From NCBI GenBank assembly GCA_026003835.1, contig BPHZ01000001.1, positions 1,000,001-1,064,000 on the forward strand: DNA of 64,000 nucleotides, written 5' to 3'. The notes beneath the pieces were generated by a model that did no database searches, had not been told where the DNA came from, and saw only the letters and a list, made by a program, of their open reading frames with translations. This stretch comes from Herpetosiphonaceae bacterium (lineage in GTDB: Bacteria; Chloroflexota; Chloroflexia; Chloroflexales; Herpetosiphonaceae). The position numbers were made by a program, and so were the translations under genes. Positions 44,633-53,618 of the stretch are shown here, in pieces; within the stretch, counting starts at the first letter, position 1, and each line of letters starts with the position of its first letter.

Positions 44633-45820
44633 ATGAACGAATGGCTTGAGCTATACCTTGAACACTATCGGGCGATCCGCCGAGATGGGTTATCGCTGTC
44701 GGAGCTGGTACAGAACCATATCCCGGAGCAGCTCCGACCGGCACTCAAGGATCTGGGGATGATTATGTTGCGTCCTGATGCCGTACTTAATGGGATGGGG
44801 CCGTACCTGCTGGATTATCTGGAGACAACCTACGGCATTGTTCCATTAGCGCTGAAAATTGTGCTGCTGACGCCTGATCGTTTTGATGCGCTCTATCGTC
44901 TCAAGATCCATTTCTTTGCCGATAATATCTGGCTGCACCACCGGGTATTCGAGCAGGCGCCCTGCGCAGCGTTCCTTGTTGCCGGAGCCCCAGGCGACGC
45001 ACCAAGCCTCTGCGAGCACCTGGATACGATCAAAGGGGCTTCGACGCCGATCCAGGGAGCTGACTGGCAGCTGCGTACGCTGGGCGGCCGGCAAAGCTCA
45101 TTCCACGCGGTGATTCATACATCGGAGGATCCTGCTGCGTTGATTTACGAGAGCACGCTTTTCTTTTCCTGGCAGACTATCCGTGAGGCACTTCAGGTGG
45201 TCCATAACCACCGCGAGACGGGCGTGGCACTGCCAGCCATCGAGCGCAGCTACAGGAACCTGCTGTTGACCTATGAGCCCAAGGAGCATCTGACGGTTTT
45301 CGCTCATCTGCTGCTCATTAAACAGAAGATCCTTGCGGCGCTGTTAATCGACTCTCCTGCTTTGCCAGAGAACCAGCTGAAACAGCTGCTCGATCACACG
45401 CGGGCAGCGTTCCTCCAGCTCCAGGGGCGCTCGTACCGGGAGCAGCGCGACGCGTTTATTCGGTGTGTCCAAGCAGAGCGTACGCCCCTCCAGGAGCTGA
45501 TTCAGCGAGCTGAAGAGCAGCTGCCGCGCCAACTCGGCGCTGCGCTGGCAGGCGCTCAGCGCGGCTGCCCAGGGGGCACCAGTCAGCGCTGGGGGGCGAT
45601 CGACCAGACTTTAGCGACCGTTCTACTGCTCTACAGCATATGGTATCTTTCCGGATACGAGGTTTATGAACAGGACAGCGGCACCCGTCTGTTTGAGGTT
45701 CTGGCACAGCACAATGTCCCGCTCTCGCCCTGGCAGCAGACGCTTGTCCAGTCGGGACTGCGCGGCGATATCAATCTCAGTGCCCGCTGGGGCAACGACC
45801 AGCTCTTTCCTCTAGCATAG
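44633..45820 (+). CDS. NDK-like domain protein with unknown C-terminal domain
   Basis: In this 395-residue protein, residues 38-185 resemble nucleoside diphosphate kinase: LGMIMLRPDAVLNGMGPYLL matches the start strand (xxIKPDxVxRG), LALKIVLLTPDRFDALY the next helix, AAFLVAGAPGDA the central strand, and AVIHTSEDPAALIYESTLFF the loop with the phosphohistidine (canonical NxxHGSDSxxSAxxEI). The usual Lys of KPD is Arg and the Gly after His is Thr, so activity is uncertain. The C-terminal about 200 residues are helical (FAHLLLIKQKILAALLIDSP) and unrecognised. The short gap to tmk suggests a shared operon for deoxynucleotide handling or a linked regulatory role. Confidence 0.65.
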   Translation: MNEWLELYLEHYRAIRRDGLSLSELVQNHIPEQLRPALKDLGMIMLRPDAVLNGMGPYLLDYLETTYGIVPLALKIVLLTPDRFDALYRLKIHFFADNIWLHHRVFEQAPCAAFLVAGAPGDAPSLCEHLDTIKGASTPIQGADWQLRTLGGRQSSFHAVIHTSEDPAALIYESTLFFSWQTIREALQVVHNHRETGVALPAIERSYRNLLLTYEPKEHLTVFAHLLLIKQKILAALLIDSPALPENQLKQLLDHTRAAFLQLQGRSYREQRDAFIRCVQAERTPLQELIQRAEEQLPRQLGAALAGAQRGCPGGTSQRWGAIDQTLATVLLLYSIWYLSGYEVYEQDSGTRLFEVLAQHNVPLSPWQQTLVQSGLRGDINLSARWGNDQLFPLA

Positions 45821-45834
45821 GGTAGGGATGTTTG

Positions 45835-45990
45835 ATGCGAATGCTTGATCAGACCTTTCAACCAGCTATCACGGAGAATGGCTCCTACATCTTACGCTTT
45901 CGCTATCTCAAGCGGCTGAGTGACGGTGGGTTCGAGGAGTTAGGCGGGCTGAAATGCGCGCAATCGCGGATTCTTCAGCTCGGCCCGTAA
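45835..45990 (+). CDS. Short frame, probable N-terminal gene fragment
   Basis: A 51-codon frame starts 14 bases after the NDK-like gene, with GGTAGGGATG upstream: MRMLDQTFQPAITENGSYIL, then RFRYLKRLSDGGFEELGG. It could be a small operon member or the start of a longer gene cut off near 45950, since what follows is unrelated debris. No family recognised. Confidence 0.35.
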   Translation: MRMLDQTFQPAITENGSYILRFRYLKRLSDGGFEELGGLKCAQSRILQLGP

Positions 45991-46247
45991 GATGAACGTC
46001 TTCCGCCTGCCAGTGCACGTCGCTTGCTTCTTCAGCGGCCTGCGTGGTCAACGCCTCATCTGGGTCGTTGATGATAGCCCAGTCAATCTCACCGTTTGGA
46101 GCAACTACCTTACCGCGGCGCCGAACGTGCGAGTTAAGGTAGCCAGCTGCTCCGTCATCGTGGTCACCAAGGCTTCTAGTCGTGCGGCCGATGTGGTAGG
46201 ATGCATAGGGATCCCCTCTGGATTGAGAACGATAGGATTTTAGGCAA

Positions 46248-46282
46248 CATTATCCTACCACGTCCGAAGGAGATTCTTCCCA
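46248..46282 (-). mobile_element. Short remnant matching the ISKra4-type element at 24.15 kb
   Basis: The string ATCCTACCACGTCCG followed by (G/A)AGGAGATTCTTC occurs at about 24149-24177 and again at about 46251-46279. On the minus strand it encodes EESPxDVVG of the ISKra4-type transposase. Only this scrap remains here. Confidence 0.55.
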
Positions 46283-46335
46283 AAACGGCGAGGCCTTCCG
46301 CCGCTATCTAACGATTGCCGCGCGCTTCCACACAC

Positions 46336-46479
46336 GTGTTTGGCGTGCCAAGCCCGCAGTGGCTGGTGCGCATCGACTATATCTTTTATTCTCTGGAGTT
46401 GCAGGCTGTCGCCGCCGAGCTTGGGCAATGGGATGGCACCTCAGATCATCGCCCGGTTCCGGCGCGGCTGGCCTGCTGA
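46336..46479 (+). pseudogene. C-terminal fragment of an endonuclease/exonuclease/phosphatase-family protein
   Basis: The plus-strand frame reads FGVPSPQWLVRIDYIFYSLE, then WDGTSDHRPVPARLA before TGA. RIDYIF and SDHRPV are the last two conserved blocks of EEP-fold phosphodiesterases, including the catalytic Asp-His pair. Nothing of the N-terminal part remains in frame, so this is a gene relic. Confidence 0.7.
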
Positions 46480-46590
46480 CGGCCGGCGGACCATGACCAG
46501 CTGGGCGGCATGGCGCTGCTTGGATTTGGCATAAACGGTGGCGATCATAGTTGTTGCGTATAACCAAATACAGAACAGAGGGTGTAAGCG

Positions 46591-47015
46591 ATGCCGATCA
46601 TTCAGGTTAAGGACTTGACCAAGGTTTACCGGGTGAGCCAAAAAGATCCCGGCTTTCTGGGTGCCGCTAAGGCACTGGTACGCCCCCGCTATACGCAAAA
46701 GGTGGCGGTCGATCATATCAGCTTTGCCATTGAGCCTGGCGAGATCGTTGGCTATAGCTGACCTTCCAGATGTCTCGTCCAATCGAGTTCTTCGCGCCGC
46801 CACTGGGCGTCGAGGTAGTCGAGCAGTCTGAGTACCAGCTAACCTTGCGCTTCAACCGCACCCAGATCAGTGCCAGCCAGATTACGGCCCAGGTGCTCAA
46901 TCAGCTGGAGGTCGCCGACTTTACCATTACCGAGCCCGACCTTGAGTCCATTATCAAGCAGATCTATAACGGTGCCCTGGAAGTGCGCACCTTGGGAGCT
47001 GAGGTGCTGCCATGA
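46591..47015 (+). pseudogene. ABC-transporter ATPase with its core deleted
   Basis: The first 56 codons (46591-46761) read IIQVKDLTKVYRVSQKDPGF and end VDHISFAIEPGEIVGYS before TGA, exactly where Walker A (GPNGAGKS) should follow. From about 46770 in another frame the C-terminus of the same kind of ATPase resumes: GVEVVEQSEYQLTLRFNRTQ and VADFTITEPDLESIIKQIYNG. About 200 residues with Walker A, the signature and Walker B are missing. The C-terminal stop overlaps the permease start (ATGA). The exporter encoded downstream therefore lacks its own motor unless another ATPase serves it. Confidence 0.85.
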
Positions 47016-47824
47016 TCCAGGCTCTTCGTCGCGATGCAAGCGCCTATGCAGCACTGGCGGCTATGACCTCCAAGCGGCTGCTGGCCTATAACATCTGGTT
47101 CTGGCTGGAGCTCTTTGTACGCACGCTCTCTATTACTGTCTTTGTCTACTTCTGGAGGGCGGTCTACGCCAATACCAACCATATCAGCAGTCTGAGTCTC
47201 CAGCAGACCTTAAACTACATCCTGTTTGCACAGGTGCTGATGCCGATGGCTCAATTCAACCTCCTCACCTACTTTCGCGAGATCATTGTGGAAGGCACCA
47301 TCGCTATTGAGCTGCTGCGGCCGGTTCGCTTTCAGCTGGCAAACTATTTCCAGTCGCTGGCGGCCATGGCTACCCTGCTGTTTATGAACATCCCGGTGGC
47401 GCTGATCGCCTGGCTTGGCTTTGGGCTGCAGCTACCGGCCAGCGGTATGGTCTGGCTCTGCTTCGCCATCTCGCTGCTCCTGGGCCAGATTGCGCTCTTC
47501 TTTTTTGACTGGGCGCTTGGCTGCGTGGCCTTCTATACCCATGAGGTGTGGGGGCTGGGCGTGCTGCGCTATGGCATAGCGGCCTTCTTTGGCGGCGCAC
47601 TGATCCCGCTCAGCTTTATGCCTCCGCTGCTCCAGCGCGTGGCCGAAGTGCTGCCCTTCCGCCTGGGCATGGCGATGCCGCTGTCGGTGCTGACCGGGGT
47701 TACGCCGCTGAGCCAGACGCCTCGGCTGTGGCTGATTCAGCTCGCCTGGATCCTGGGCTTGGGCCTGCTCTCGCAGATTGTCTTTCGGGTTGCCGTGCGC
47801 AAAATAACGGTGTTTGGAGGCTAA
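47012..47824 (+). CDS. ABC-2-type permease A
   Basis: This 270-residue membrane protein with six helices is of the ABC-2 type found as the first of two permeases beside a viologen- or daunorubicin-type ATPase. It has an N-terminal amphipathic segment, then FWLELFVRTLSITVFVYFWR, and the central loop YFREIIVEGTIAIELLRPVR with the conserved Glu and LLRP motif. The start ATG 47012 overlaps the broken ATPase. The gene is intact and followed one base later by its partner. Export substrate unknown. Confidence 0.82.
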   Translation: MIQALRRDASAYAALAAMTSKRLLAYNIWFWLELFVRTLSITVFVYFWRAVYANTNHISSLSLQQTLNYILFAQVLMPMAQFNLLTYFREIIVEGTIAIELLRPVRFQLANYFQSLAAMATLLFMNIPVALIAWLGFGLQLPASGMVWLCFAISLLLGQIALFFFDWALGCVAFYTHEVWGLGVLRYGIAAFFGGALIPLSFMPPLLQRVAEVLPFRLGMAMPLSVLTGVTPLSQTPRLWLIQLAWILGLGLLSQIVFRVAVRKITVFGG

Positions 47825-47825
47825 G

Positions 47826-48620
47826 GTGTCGTTCTCAGGCTATCTTGCGCTCTACTGGGAGTTCTTGATCCAGCGCTTTAAGATTCTGCTGGAATATCAA
47901 GTCAATTTTCTGATTGGTGTGGCCTCGACCTTCTTCCTGCAGGCGACCGGGCTGCTGGCGATCTGGATTGTGATGCGCCAGGTTCCGCTGTTGGCGGGCT
48001 GGAGCTTTAATCAGATTCTGCTGATCTATGGGCTGGTGACCATCGCCAGCTCGATCAACCAGCTCTTCGCCGATAACCTGTGGATCGTTGGCAGCGTCTA
48101 CATCCGCACCAGCCAGTTCGACCGCTTTCTGGTGCGTCCGATCAATCCTCTGTTCCATCTGCTGGCCGATCGTTTCAACCAGGATGGCATCGGCAACCTG
48201 TTGATCGGGCTGCTGCTGCTGATTAAGGCCCTGGTGGCGCTAGAGATTGCGCTGACGCCGTTGAAGCTGCTCTATCTGATCGTCGCCATCCTGAGCGGCG
48301 GCGCCATCTTTATCGGCCTTAATCTGCTGACGGCGGTCAGCGCGTTTTGGGTGATCGACTCGGTGCCGGTGACCCGCGCGATCTTTGAGACCCACACCTT
48401 CGCCAAGTATCCGCTCTCGATCTACGGCCGTGGCATCACCCTGCTGATGACCTGGCTGATCCCTTACGGCTTTACCTCCTTCTATCCGGCGAGCTACCTG
48501 CTTGGCCGCGACGTCGGGCTGCTGGCCTGGGGAGGCCCGCTTGCCGCGGTCACCCTGCTGCTGATCGGCTACTACGCCTGGCAGTTTGGCATGCGCCACT
48601 ACTCAAGCACCGGCTCATAG
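47826..48620 (+). CDS. ABC-2-type permease B
   Basis: This 264-residue membrane protein is the second permease. SGYLALYWEFLIQRFKILLE precedes helix 1, and the loop YIRTSQFDRFLVRPINPLFH carries the same RP motif as permease A. GTG 47826 directly follows the partner's TAA and is preferred to an upstream in-frame ATG at 47814 that overlaps it. With permease A it would form the heterodimeric membrane channel; the adjacent ATPase gene is destroyed. Confidence 0.82.
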   Translation: MSFSGYLALYWEFLIQRFKILLEYQVNFLIGVASTFFLQATGLLAIWIVMRQVPLLAGWSFNQILLIYGLVTIASSINQLFADNLWIVGSVYIRTSQFDRFLVRPINPLFHLLADRFNQDGIGNLLIGLLLLIKALVALEIALTPLKLLYLIVAILSGGAIFIGLNLLTAVSAFWVIDSVPVTRAIFETHTFAKYPLSIYGRGITLLMTWLIPYGFTSFYPASYLLGRDVGLLAWGGPLAAVTLLLIGYYAWQFGMRHYSSTGS

Positions 48621-48685
48621 CTGCATTGGCCAGGCGCGTTGGCGACGACAGATGCCGCGCCAGCGCGTCTCGGGCCTGTTATGCC

Positions 48686-49030
48686 ATGAAGGGAAACCTA
48701 GTACAGATGTTAGCACAAAAATATTCCGATCGACTTGGGCTCTTAACTCCCGAGCAGCTACAGGCCGCTGTCGACCATTTTGGGCTCGGGCGTCTGCTGG
48801 AGGCGGCACCCATTCCCTTTGGCAACTGGGGCCAGAACGTCTTTGTTCGAACCACAGAAGGCGCCTTTGCCCTCCGTGGGGCGCCACACTATGACTGGCA
48901 ATTCCCCACCGAGCAATATTTTATCCGCTGCTTGCATGAGCAGAGCCAGGTGCCTGTCTCCTGGCCCTACCTGATCAACGAGTCCAGTGCCATCTTCGGC
49001 TGGAGCTATGCGATGTCGAATATCTCCTCA
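48686..49030 (+). pseudogene. APH/choline-kinase-like phosphotransferase, N-terminal fragment
   Basis: About 115 residues resemble the N-lobe of aminoglycoside phosphotransferase-like kinases: FGNWGQNVFVRTTEGAFALR is the glycine-rich strand pair, FPTEQYFIRCLHEQSQVPVS the helix with the conserved Glu, then FGWSYAMSNI. After about residue 115 the frame runs into a transposase fragment, removing the catalytic HGDxxxxN loop. The gene was cut by the mobile DNA that follows. Confidence 0.75.
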
Positions 49031-49039
49031 GTACGCCAG

Positions 49040-49345
49040 GGAACGTCACCGGCACCTCCTTGGCCGAGCATCTCGATGGTGTCAGTCACGACACGGTCAG
49101 CGATTTTCTGCGCCAGCGCCCCGTCACGGCGCGGCAGCTCTGGCACCTGGTGCGTGGGCTCATCCAGGACGATCCGAGCGCCTGTTTGATCGTCGATGCT
49201 AGCGTCCAAGACCAGCGCTATTCCCGCCTCATTGAGCGCGTGAAACGCCAATACAGCGGCAACGAGCACGGCCTCGTGCGTGGTATTGGTATCGTCAATC
49301 TTATTCATAGCACGGGGCTCAACGGTGATTTTTGGCCGATTGATT
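49040..49345 (+). mobile_element. IS701-like transposase N-terminal fragment
   Basis: The plus-strand frame reads AEHLDGVSHDTVSDFLRQRP, then IVDASVQDQRYSRLIERVKR and QYSGNEHGLVRGIGIVNLIH, a typical N-terminal DDE half with the first Asp (LIVDASVQD). It ends abruptly at WPIDYR and continues in the same frame into an IS630 helix-turn-helix. Confidence 0.8.
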
Positions 49346-50057
49346 ATCGCCACGCAGTCGCCGATCGCTTGGACGTCTCGCGCAATACCATTGGCCGCTG
49401 GTTCGCGACCTATGCTGCCGGCGGTTTGGCTGCGCTCCTCCAGGTCTATCGTCCCGCCGGCAAACAGCCCGCCCTCTTGCCGGACCAAGAAGCCCAGTTA
49501 CTCCAGGCCTTGCGTGATCCCAGCGGATTGTGCTCGCACCATGCGATCCAGTAGTGGATTCAGCAGACCGTTGGTGTCTCCATGTCCTACAGTGCCGTGC
49601 AAATCTTGGTGCGGCGCAAACTGGGCGCCAGCCCCAAAGTCCTCCGTCCGTCCCATCAAAAAAACGCTGAGGCCGTGGCCGCCTGTGCGCCACCCGTATT
49701 CGGGCCGTGATCCCTGCTGACAATCAGCGTCCCATCAAGCTCTGGGCCGGCGACGAAAGCCGCCTGGACACGCTGAATGTCCTGCTGCTGGACAACGCCA
49801 AGAGCCACAAAGCGCAGGATTTGCGCCTACCAGAGAACGTCGTGTTGGTGTTTCAGCCACCGTATAGCCCAGAGGTCAATCCATGCGAGCGGGTCTGGCA
49901 GGCGTTCAAAACGGATGTCGCCTGGCACTACTTTGCCGATCTGGAGGCGCTGCGAACGTTTATGGTCGCCGTGGTTGCCGGATTTGATGAACCGGCATTA
50001 CAGTCCTTGACTCACTATCCGTATCTTATGGAAGCAATTAATGTTCTATGTCCTTAG
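49346..50057 (+). mobile_element. IS630-family transposase remnant with internal deletion
   Basis: ADRLDVSRNTIGRWFATYAA is the N-terminal helix-turn-helix; PALLPDQEAQLLQALRDPSG follows. Coding then shifts, and from 49707 the frame shows LWAGDESRL joined to VLLLDNAKSHKAQDLRLPEN, VVLVFQPPYSPEVNPCERVW and ADLEALRTFMVAVV, the C-terminal DDE part with the second Asp and the Glu. The middle of the catalytic domain is lost, so the copy is dead. Confidence 0.85.
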
Positions 50058-50146
50058 CTAAATGGAGTAATTATAGGTTAGGTAACAGCGTTCTTCACCA
50101 AATATTAGCTGCTTATTGTAAAAGCTAGCTAGAGCAGCGGAACCCG

Positions 50147-51809
50147 AAGCTTCCTGGAAGCTCGCAGCTTCCAGGAAGCTTTCCTGAAGTTTGGCCCTTT
50201 CTCACGAACGCTTGAAAAAGCGACCTCCGTTGGGTATGCTGAAGGTGTCGAATCACCAGCACTCCAAGGAGGTCGCTATGCCGCAGCATACCACAGTTGC
50301 CCCCCCAACGCCACCCCTCTTGGCCCGTTTGCTCGCCCTGGTCGAGGTCCATCGCCCCGCCTTTCGCCAGCAGCGCACCTTCCACCGCGCCACCGCCCTG
50401 CTCGTCGGTATGCTCGGCGCCTGTGCCCGCCATACCCTGACCCAAGCGCTGTTGGCGCTAGGCCTGATCGACATCGATTGGTCGGCCTTCTATCGCCTCT
50501 TCTCGCGTGCCCGCATTGATCTGCCCACCTTGCAGCACCAGCTCTTCGCTGCCACCCTGGCCAACGCGCCCGGCGATCAGCCCTCTGTCGTGGCGGTCGA
50601 CGGCGTGGCCTTCCCCCGCAGCAGTCGCCGCATGCCCGGCGTCGGCTGGCGGCGCGCCCCCAACACGGCGCCCTTCCGTGCCGGCCTTTCCCTGGCCCAG
50701 CGTTTCTGCATCCTCCATTGGCTCCCGGCGCTGGAACAGGGCTGGACGCGTGCCATTGCGCTGATCTGTCTGCCCTGTTTTACGCCCAAAGCCCGTCCGG
50801 CCGCGGTGCCGCCCATGCGCGAGTGGGAAGCCGCCTTGCAGGCCCTCCAAACGCTGCGCATGGCGCTGGATGGTGCCGGTCGGCAGACGCAGTGGATCGT
50901 CGTCTTGGCCGATGGCAGCTATGATGTCGTCGAGCTGTGGCGCGCCTTACCCCACCACACGGCGCTGCTGGCCCGGAGTGCGCGCAATCGGGCCCTGCGC
51001 CAGCTGCCGCCGCCTTCCACGGCGCGCGGCCGTCGGCGGCTGTATGGGGACCAGGCGCCCACGCCAGCCCAGTGGCTGCAGCAGCGGCGCGGCTGGCACG
51101 AGACCAGCCAGGTCGTCCGTGGCCATCCGCGGCGGCTGCGCTACCGCATCGACGGTCCCTATCTGCGCCAACGCGCACCCCAGCAGCCGCTCTGGTTGGT
51201 GCTGATGGGTGGCCAAACCTATCGACGGCACGGGCGCGAGAAACATCGCGATCCGGTGCCGGTGCTGGTGTCGGCCATCGCCACAGCGGATGGTGGCTGG
51301 GCGCTGCCGCTGCCGGTGGAGGCCTTACTGGTGTGGTTGTGGCAACGCTGGGAAGTGGAGGTGGCGCATCGTGAGCTGAAAAGCGGGTTTGGGGTCGGAG
51401 CAATGCAGTGCTGGCACCGCGAGGGCACCATCCGGAGCGTGCAGTGGGGTGTCTGGGCCTACGGCGTGTGTCTGCTGGCAGCGTATCAGAGCTGGGGCAT
51501 CTGTGGCGGACCGCGCGCGCCTGGGCGCTGGTGGCGCGGAGCGCAGCGCTGGTCATTCAGGACCGTGTGGCGCAGTCTGCGCGCGGCATGGTGGCATGGC
51601 CCGGCCTTTCAGGCCCGTCAGCCGCGCACACCGAGTGACTGGGCCAAAAAAGAAGCATGGCTCGGCGCCATGCTCAATAGTATCGCCGGATCAACCCGCC
51701 TGGAAGCGGGCGGATCCAGCGATCCACCCTGTCCCTGGCCCGTCCGATCTTGGTCTAAAGAGCCAAAGTCCAGGAAGCTTCCTGGAAGCTGCGAGCTTCC
51801 AGGAAGCTT
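50147..51809 (+). mobile_element. IS4-like element with 35-bp palindromic terminal repeats
   Basis: Bases 50147-50181 and 51775-51809 are inverted copies of a 35-base sequence that is itself nearly palindromic (AAGCTTCCTGGAAGCT then C/G-rich centre, then the inverse). The 1663-bp element carries one transposase gene on the plus strand and is inserted upstream of, and partly into, an IS66 transposase gene. No target duplication was identified. Confidence 0.85.
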
Positions 51810-52176
51810 TCGACACGGCCACGAAACGCCCTGGAAGCAAGGCACGGCGGGCGTGGCGGGGAAGCGCAAAGGCTGGCTGTGGGTGGCGGTGACGCAGATC
51901 TGTACGCTGTTTCTGGTCTGGGCCAAGCGCGATGCGGCGGCGCTGGATGCGCTGCTGGGCCGGGAGTGGTGCGGGATTATTACATCGGACCGCTGGAGCG
52001 TCTACAAACGCTACCTGCTGGCGGCGCGGCAACGGTGCTGGGCGCACCTGATCCGCGATGTGACGCGCTTTTTTGACTACGCCCGGGACGGTCCCATCCA
52101 CAACTGGGGGCGCAGGGGCTGGCGCAGATCCACCTGCTGTTCGTGCTGTGGCACGGGTATCGGGCGGGCGAGCTGA
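50278..52176 (+). CDS. IS4-like DDE transposase reading through into IS66 sequence
   Basis: The start ATG 50278 is preceded by AAGGAGG. The first about 500 residues are an IS4-type transposase: SVVAVDGVAFPRSSRRMPGV (first Asp), IVVLADGSYDVVELWRALPH (second Asp) and WQRWEVEVAHRELKSGFGVG (Glu in the YREKG-like motif). No stop occurs before the right terminal repeat, so the frame runs through the repeat (encoding KLPGSCELPGSF) into IS66 sequence (GWLWVAVTQICTLFLVWAKR) and stops at 52176. The element's transposase therefore probably ends with foreign residues. It is the best preserved transposase in this zone. Confidence 0.8.
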   Translation: MPQHTTVAPPTPPLLARLLALVEVHRPAFRQQRTFHRATALLVGMLGACARHTLTQALLALGLIDIDWSAFYRLFSRARIDLPTLQHQLFAATLANAPGDQPSVVAVDGVAFPRSSRRMPGVGWRRAPNTAPFRAGLSLAQRFCILHWLPALEQGWTRAIALICLPCFTPKARPAAVPPMREWEAALQALQTLRMALDGAGRQTQWIVVLADGSYDVVELWRALPHHTALLARSARNRALRQLPPPSTARGRRRLYGDQAPTPAQWLQQRRGWHETSQVVRGHPRRLRYRIDGPYLRQRAPQQPLWLVLMGGQTYRRHGREKHRDPVPVLVSAIATADGGWALPLPVEALLVWLWQRWEVEVAHRELKSGFGVGAMQCWHREGTIRSVQWGVWAYGVCLLAAYQSWGICGGPRAPGRWWRGAQRWSFRTVWRSLRAAWWHGPAFQARQPRTPSDWAKKEAWLGAMLNSIAGSTRLEAGGSSDPPCPWPVRSWSKEPKSRKLPGSCELPGSFRHGHETPWKQGTAGVAGKRKGWLWVAVTQICTLFLVWAKRDAAALDALLGREWCGIITSDRWSVYKRYLLAARQRCWAHLIRDVTRFFDYARDGPIHNWGRRGWRRSTCCSCCGTGIGRAS

Positions 52177-52574
52177 ATCGCGCGCAGCTGCAAGCGGAGA
52201 TGCAGTCGCTCCAGACGGCGTTCCACGCCTGGCTGGAGCGAGGCAAAGACGTGCCATACGAAAAGGCGCGGGCGTTCAGCCGCGAGCTGCTGAGCCTGGA
52301 GACGGCGCTGTGGACGTTTGTGCGCGAGGAGGGGGTCGAGCCGACGAACAACGCGGCCGAGCGGGTCTTGCGGCCAGCGGTGGTGTGGCGCAAGCTGTGC
52401 TGCCCAGCGGGCACCCGGTCGCAGAGCGAGGCCGGCGCCCACTACGTGGAGCGCATGCTGACGGTGATCGCGGCCTCTAAGCAACAGAACCGGCATCTTC
52501 TGACCGTTCTGATCGACGCCGTAGAAGCCTATTGGGCGAGAACGCTGCCGCCAATCTTAACTCAGGGGGCCTGA
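51811..52574 (+). pseudogene. IS66-family transposase (TnpC), C-terminal part
   Basis: WLWVAVTQICTLFLVWAKRD, then IITSDRWSVYKRYLLAARQR with CWAHLIRDVTRFFD, are the core of the IS66 DDE domain. After a frameshift near 52110 the sequence continues LSLETALWTFVREEGVEPTN, then NAAERVLRPAVVWRK, the diagnostic IS66 end with the catalytic Glu. The N-terminal half is absent: the IS4-like element occupies its place. Inactive. Confidence 0.9.
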
Positions 52575-52783
52575 ACGGTTACAAATAAACGAGTAGATGT
52601 GGTAAAATTTATATATTCTCGAGATACAAGACAATATTATCCTCAGACTGTTTAATTAGTTGCGCATAAGCGCTGTCATTAACAGTAGATTTTCTCATAA
52701 TCTTCAAAACTTCATTCCAGACATTACTGCCTGGAAGAAATATAAAGGATATATTCCTGACCTGCCCCCGTTCTTCGGACCAT

Positions 52784-53595
52784 TCAAAATGAGATGGTCG
52801 CGCTCGCCCGCGCCGCTTGGTCAACCTCAGCGGGCGTGCGATACTCCAAACTGCTGTGTGGCCGTTCCTCGTTGTACTCACGGCGCCAGTGTTCGATCAT
52901 CACCTGGGCTTCGCGGCGATTGTGGAACCACTCCATGTTGAGGCACTCGTCGCGAAACTTCCCATTGAAGCTCTCGTTGGTGCCGTTCTGCCACGGCTTG
53001 CCAGGCTCAATATACGCCGTCCGGACGCCGGCATCCTGCAGCCAGCGCTTGACTGCGTGGGCGATAAACTCTGGTCCATTATCACTGCGCAGATAGGCCG
53101 GTGGACCGTAGCGCGCAAACAACGCCGCTCATTCCGCAATGACCTGCCGTGCGGCCATGCGCCCATGCACCGCGATCTGGTAACAATAGCGGCTCCATTC
53201 GTCCACCACCGTCAACATTTTGAGCTGCTGCCCGTTGGCGCATGGTCAAAGACGAAGTCATACGCCCAGACCTGGCGCGGTGCGCCAGCCTGGAGCATGG
53301 GCGCCGCTTCGGTGGGGCTCCGCCGTTTCCGTCGTCGGCGGCGCACCTGCAGCCCGGCCAGTCGCCATAAGCGGTAGATCCGTTTGTGATTAATCAGCTG
53401 CCCGCTGCGGCGCAACACGGCCGTAATCCGACGGTAGCCGTAGCGTCGCCGTTTCCTCGCCAGCTCACGCATTACGATGAGCAGCGGTCCATCCCGCTGC
53501 GCTCGCCGCGGCTGATAGGGCAGCGCAGAGCGGGCAACACCAAGGAGCGCACACGCCCGCCGACACGATAGGCCGCGCCGCATCGCGTAGCGCAC
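52784..53595 (-). pseudogene. IS3-family OrfB (integrase domain), interrupted
   Basis: The first part (53595-53212) holds the HTH_21 domain (YGYRRITAVLRRSGQLINHK) and VWAYDFVFD with the first Asp. One frameshift at about 53225 and one TGA at 53129-53131 (after ARQVIAE) break it. The second part (53122-52784) continues [15 protein letters not shown] (second Asp), [14 protein letters not shown] (Glu) and [14 protein letters not shown]. Two lesions make it inactive. Confidence 0.88.
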
Positions 53596-53618
53596 CTGCT
53601 CGCGGCGGGCCGGTGCGC

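Noticed and set aside
45992..46243. Plus-strand 83-codon frame
   Set aside because: Composition is not protein-like; the opposite strand (start MHPTTSAARLEALVTTM) looks more coding but is broken by a stop, so neither is called.
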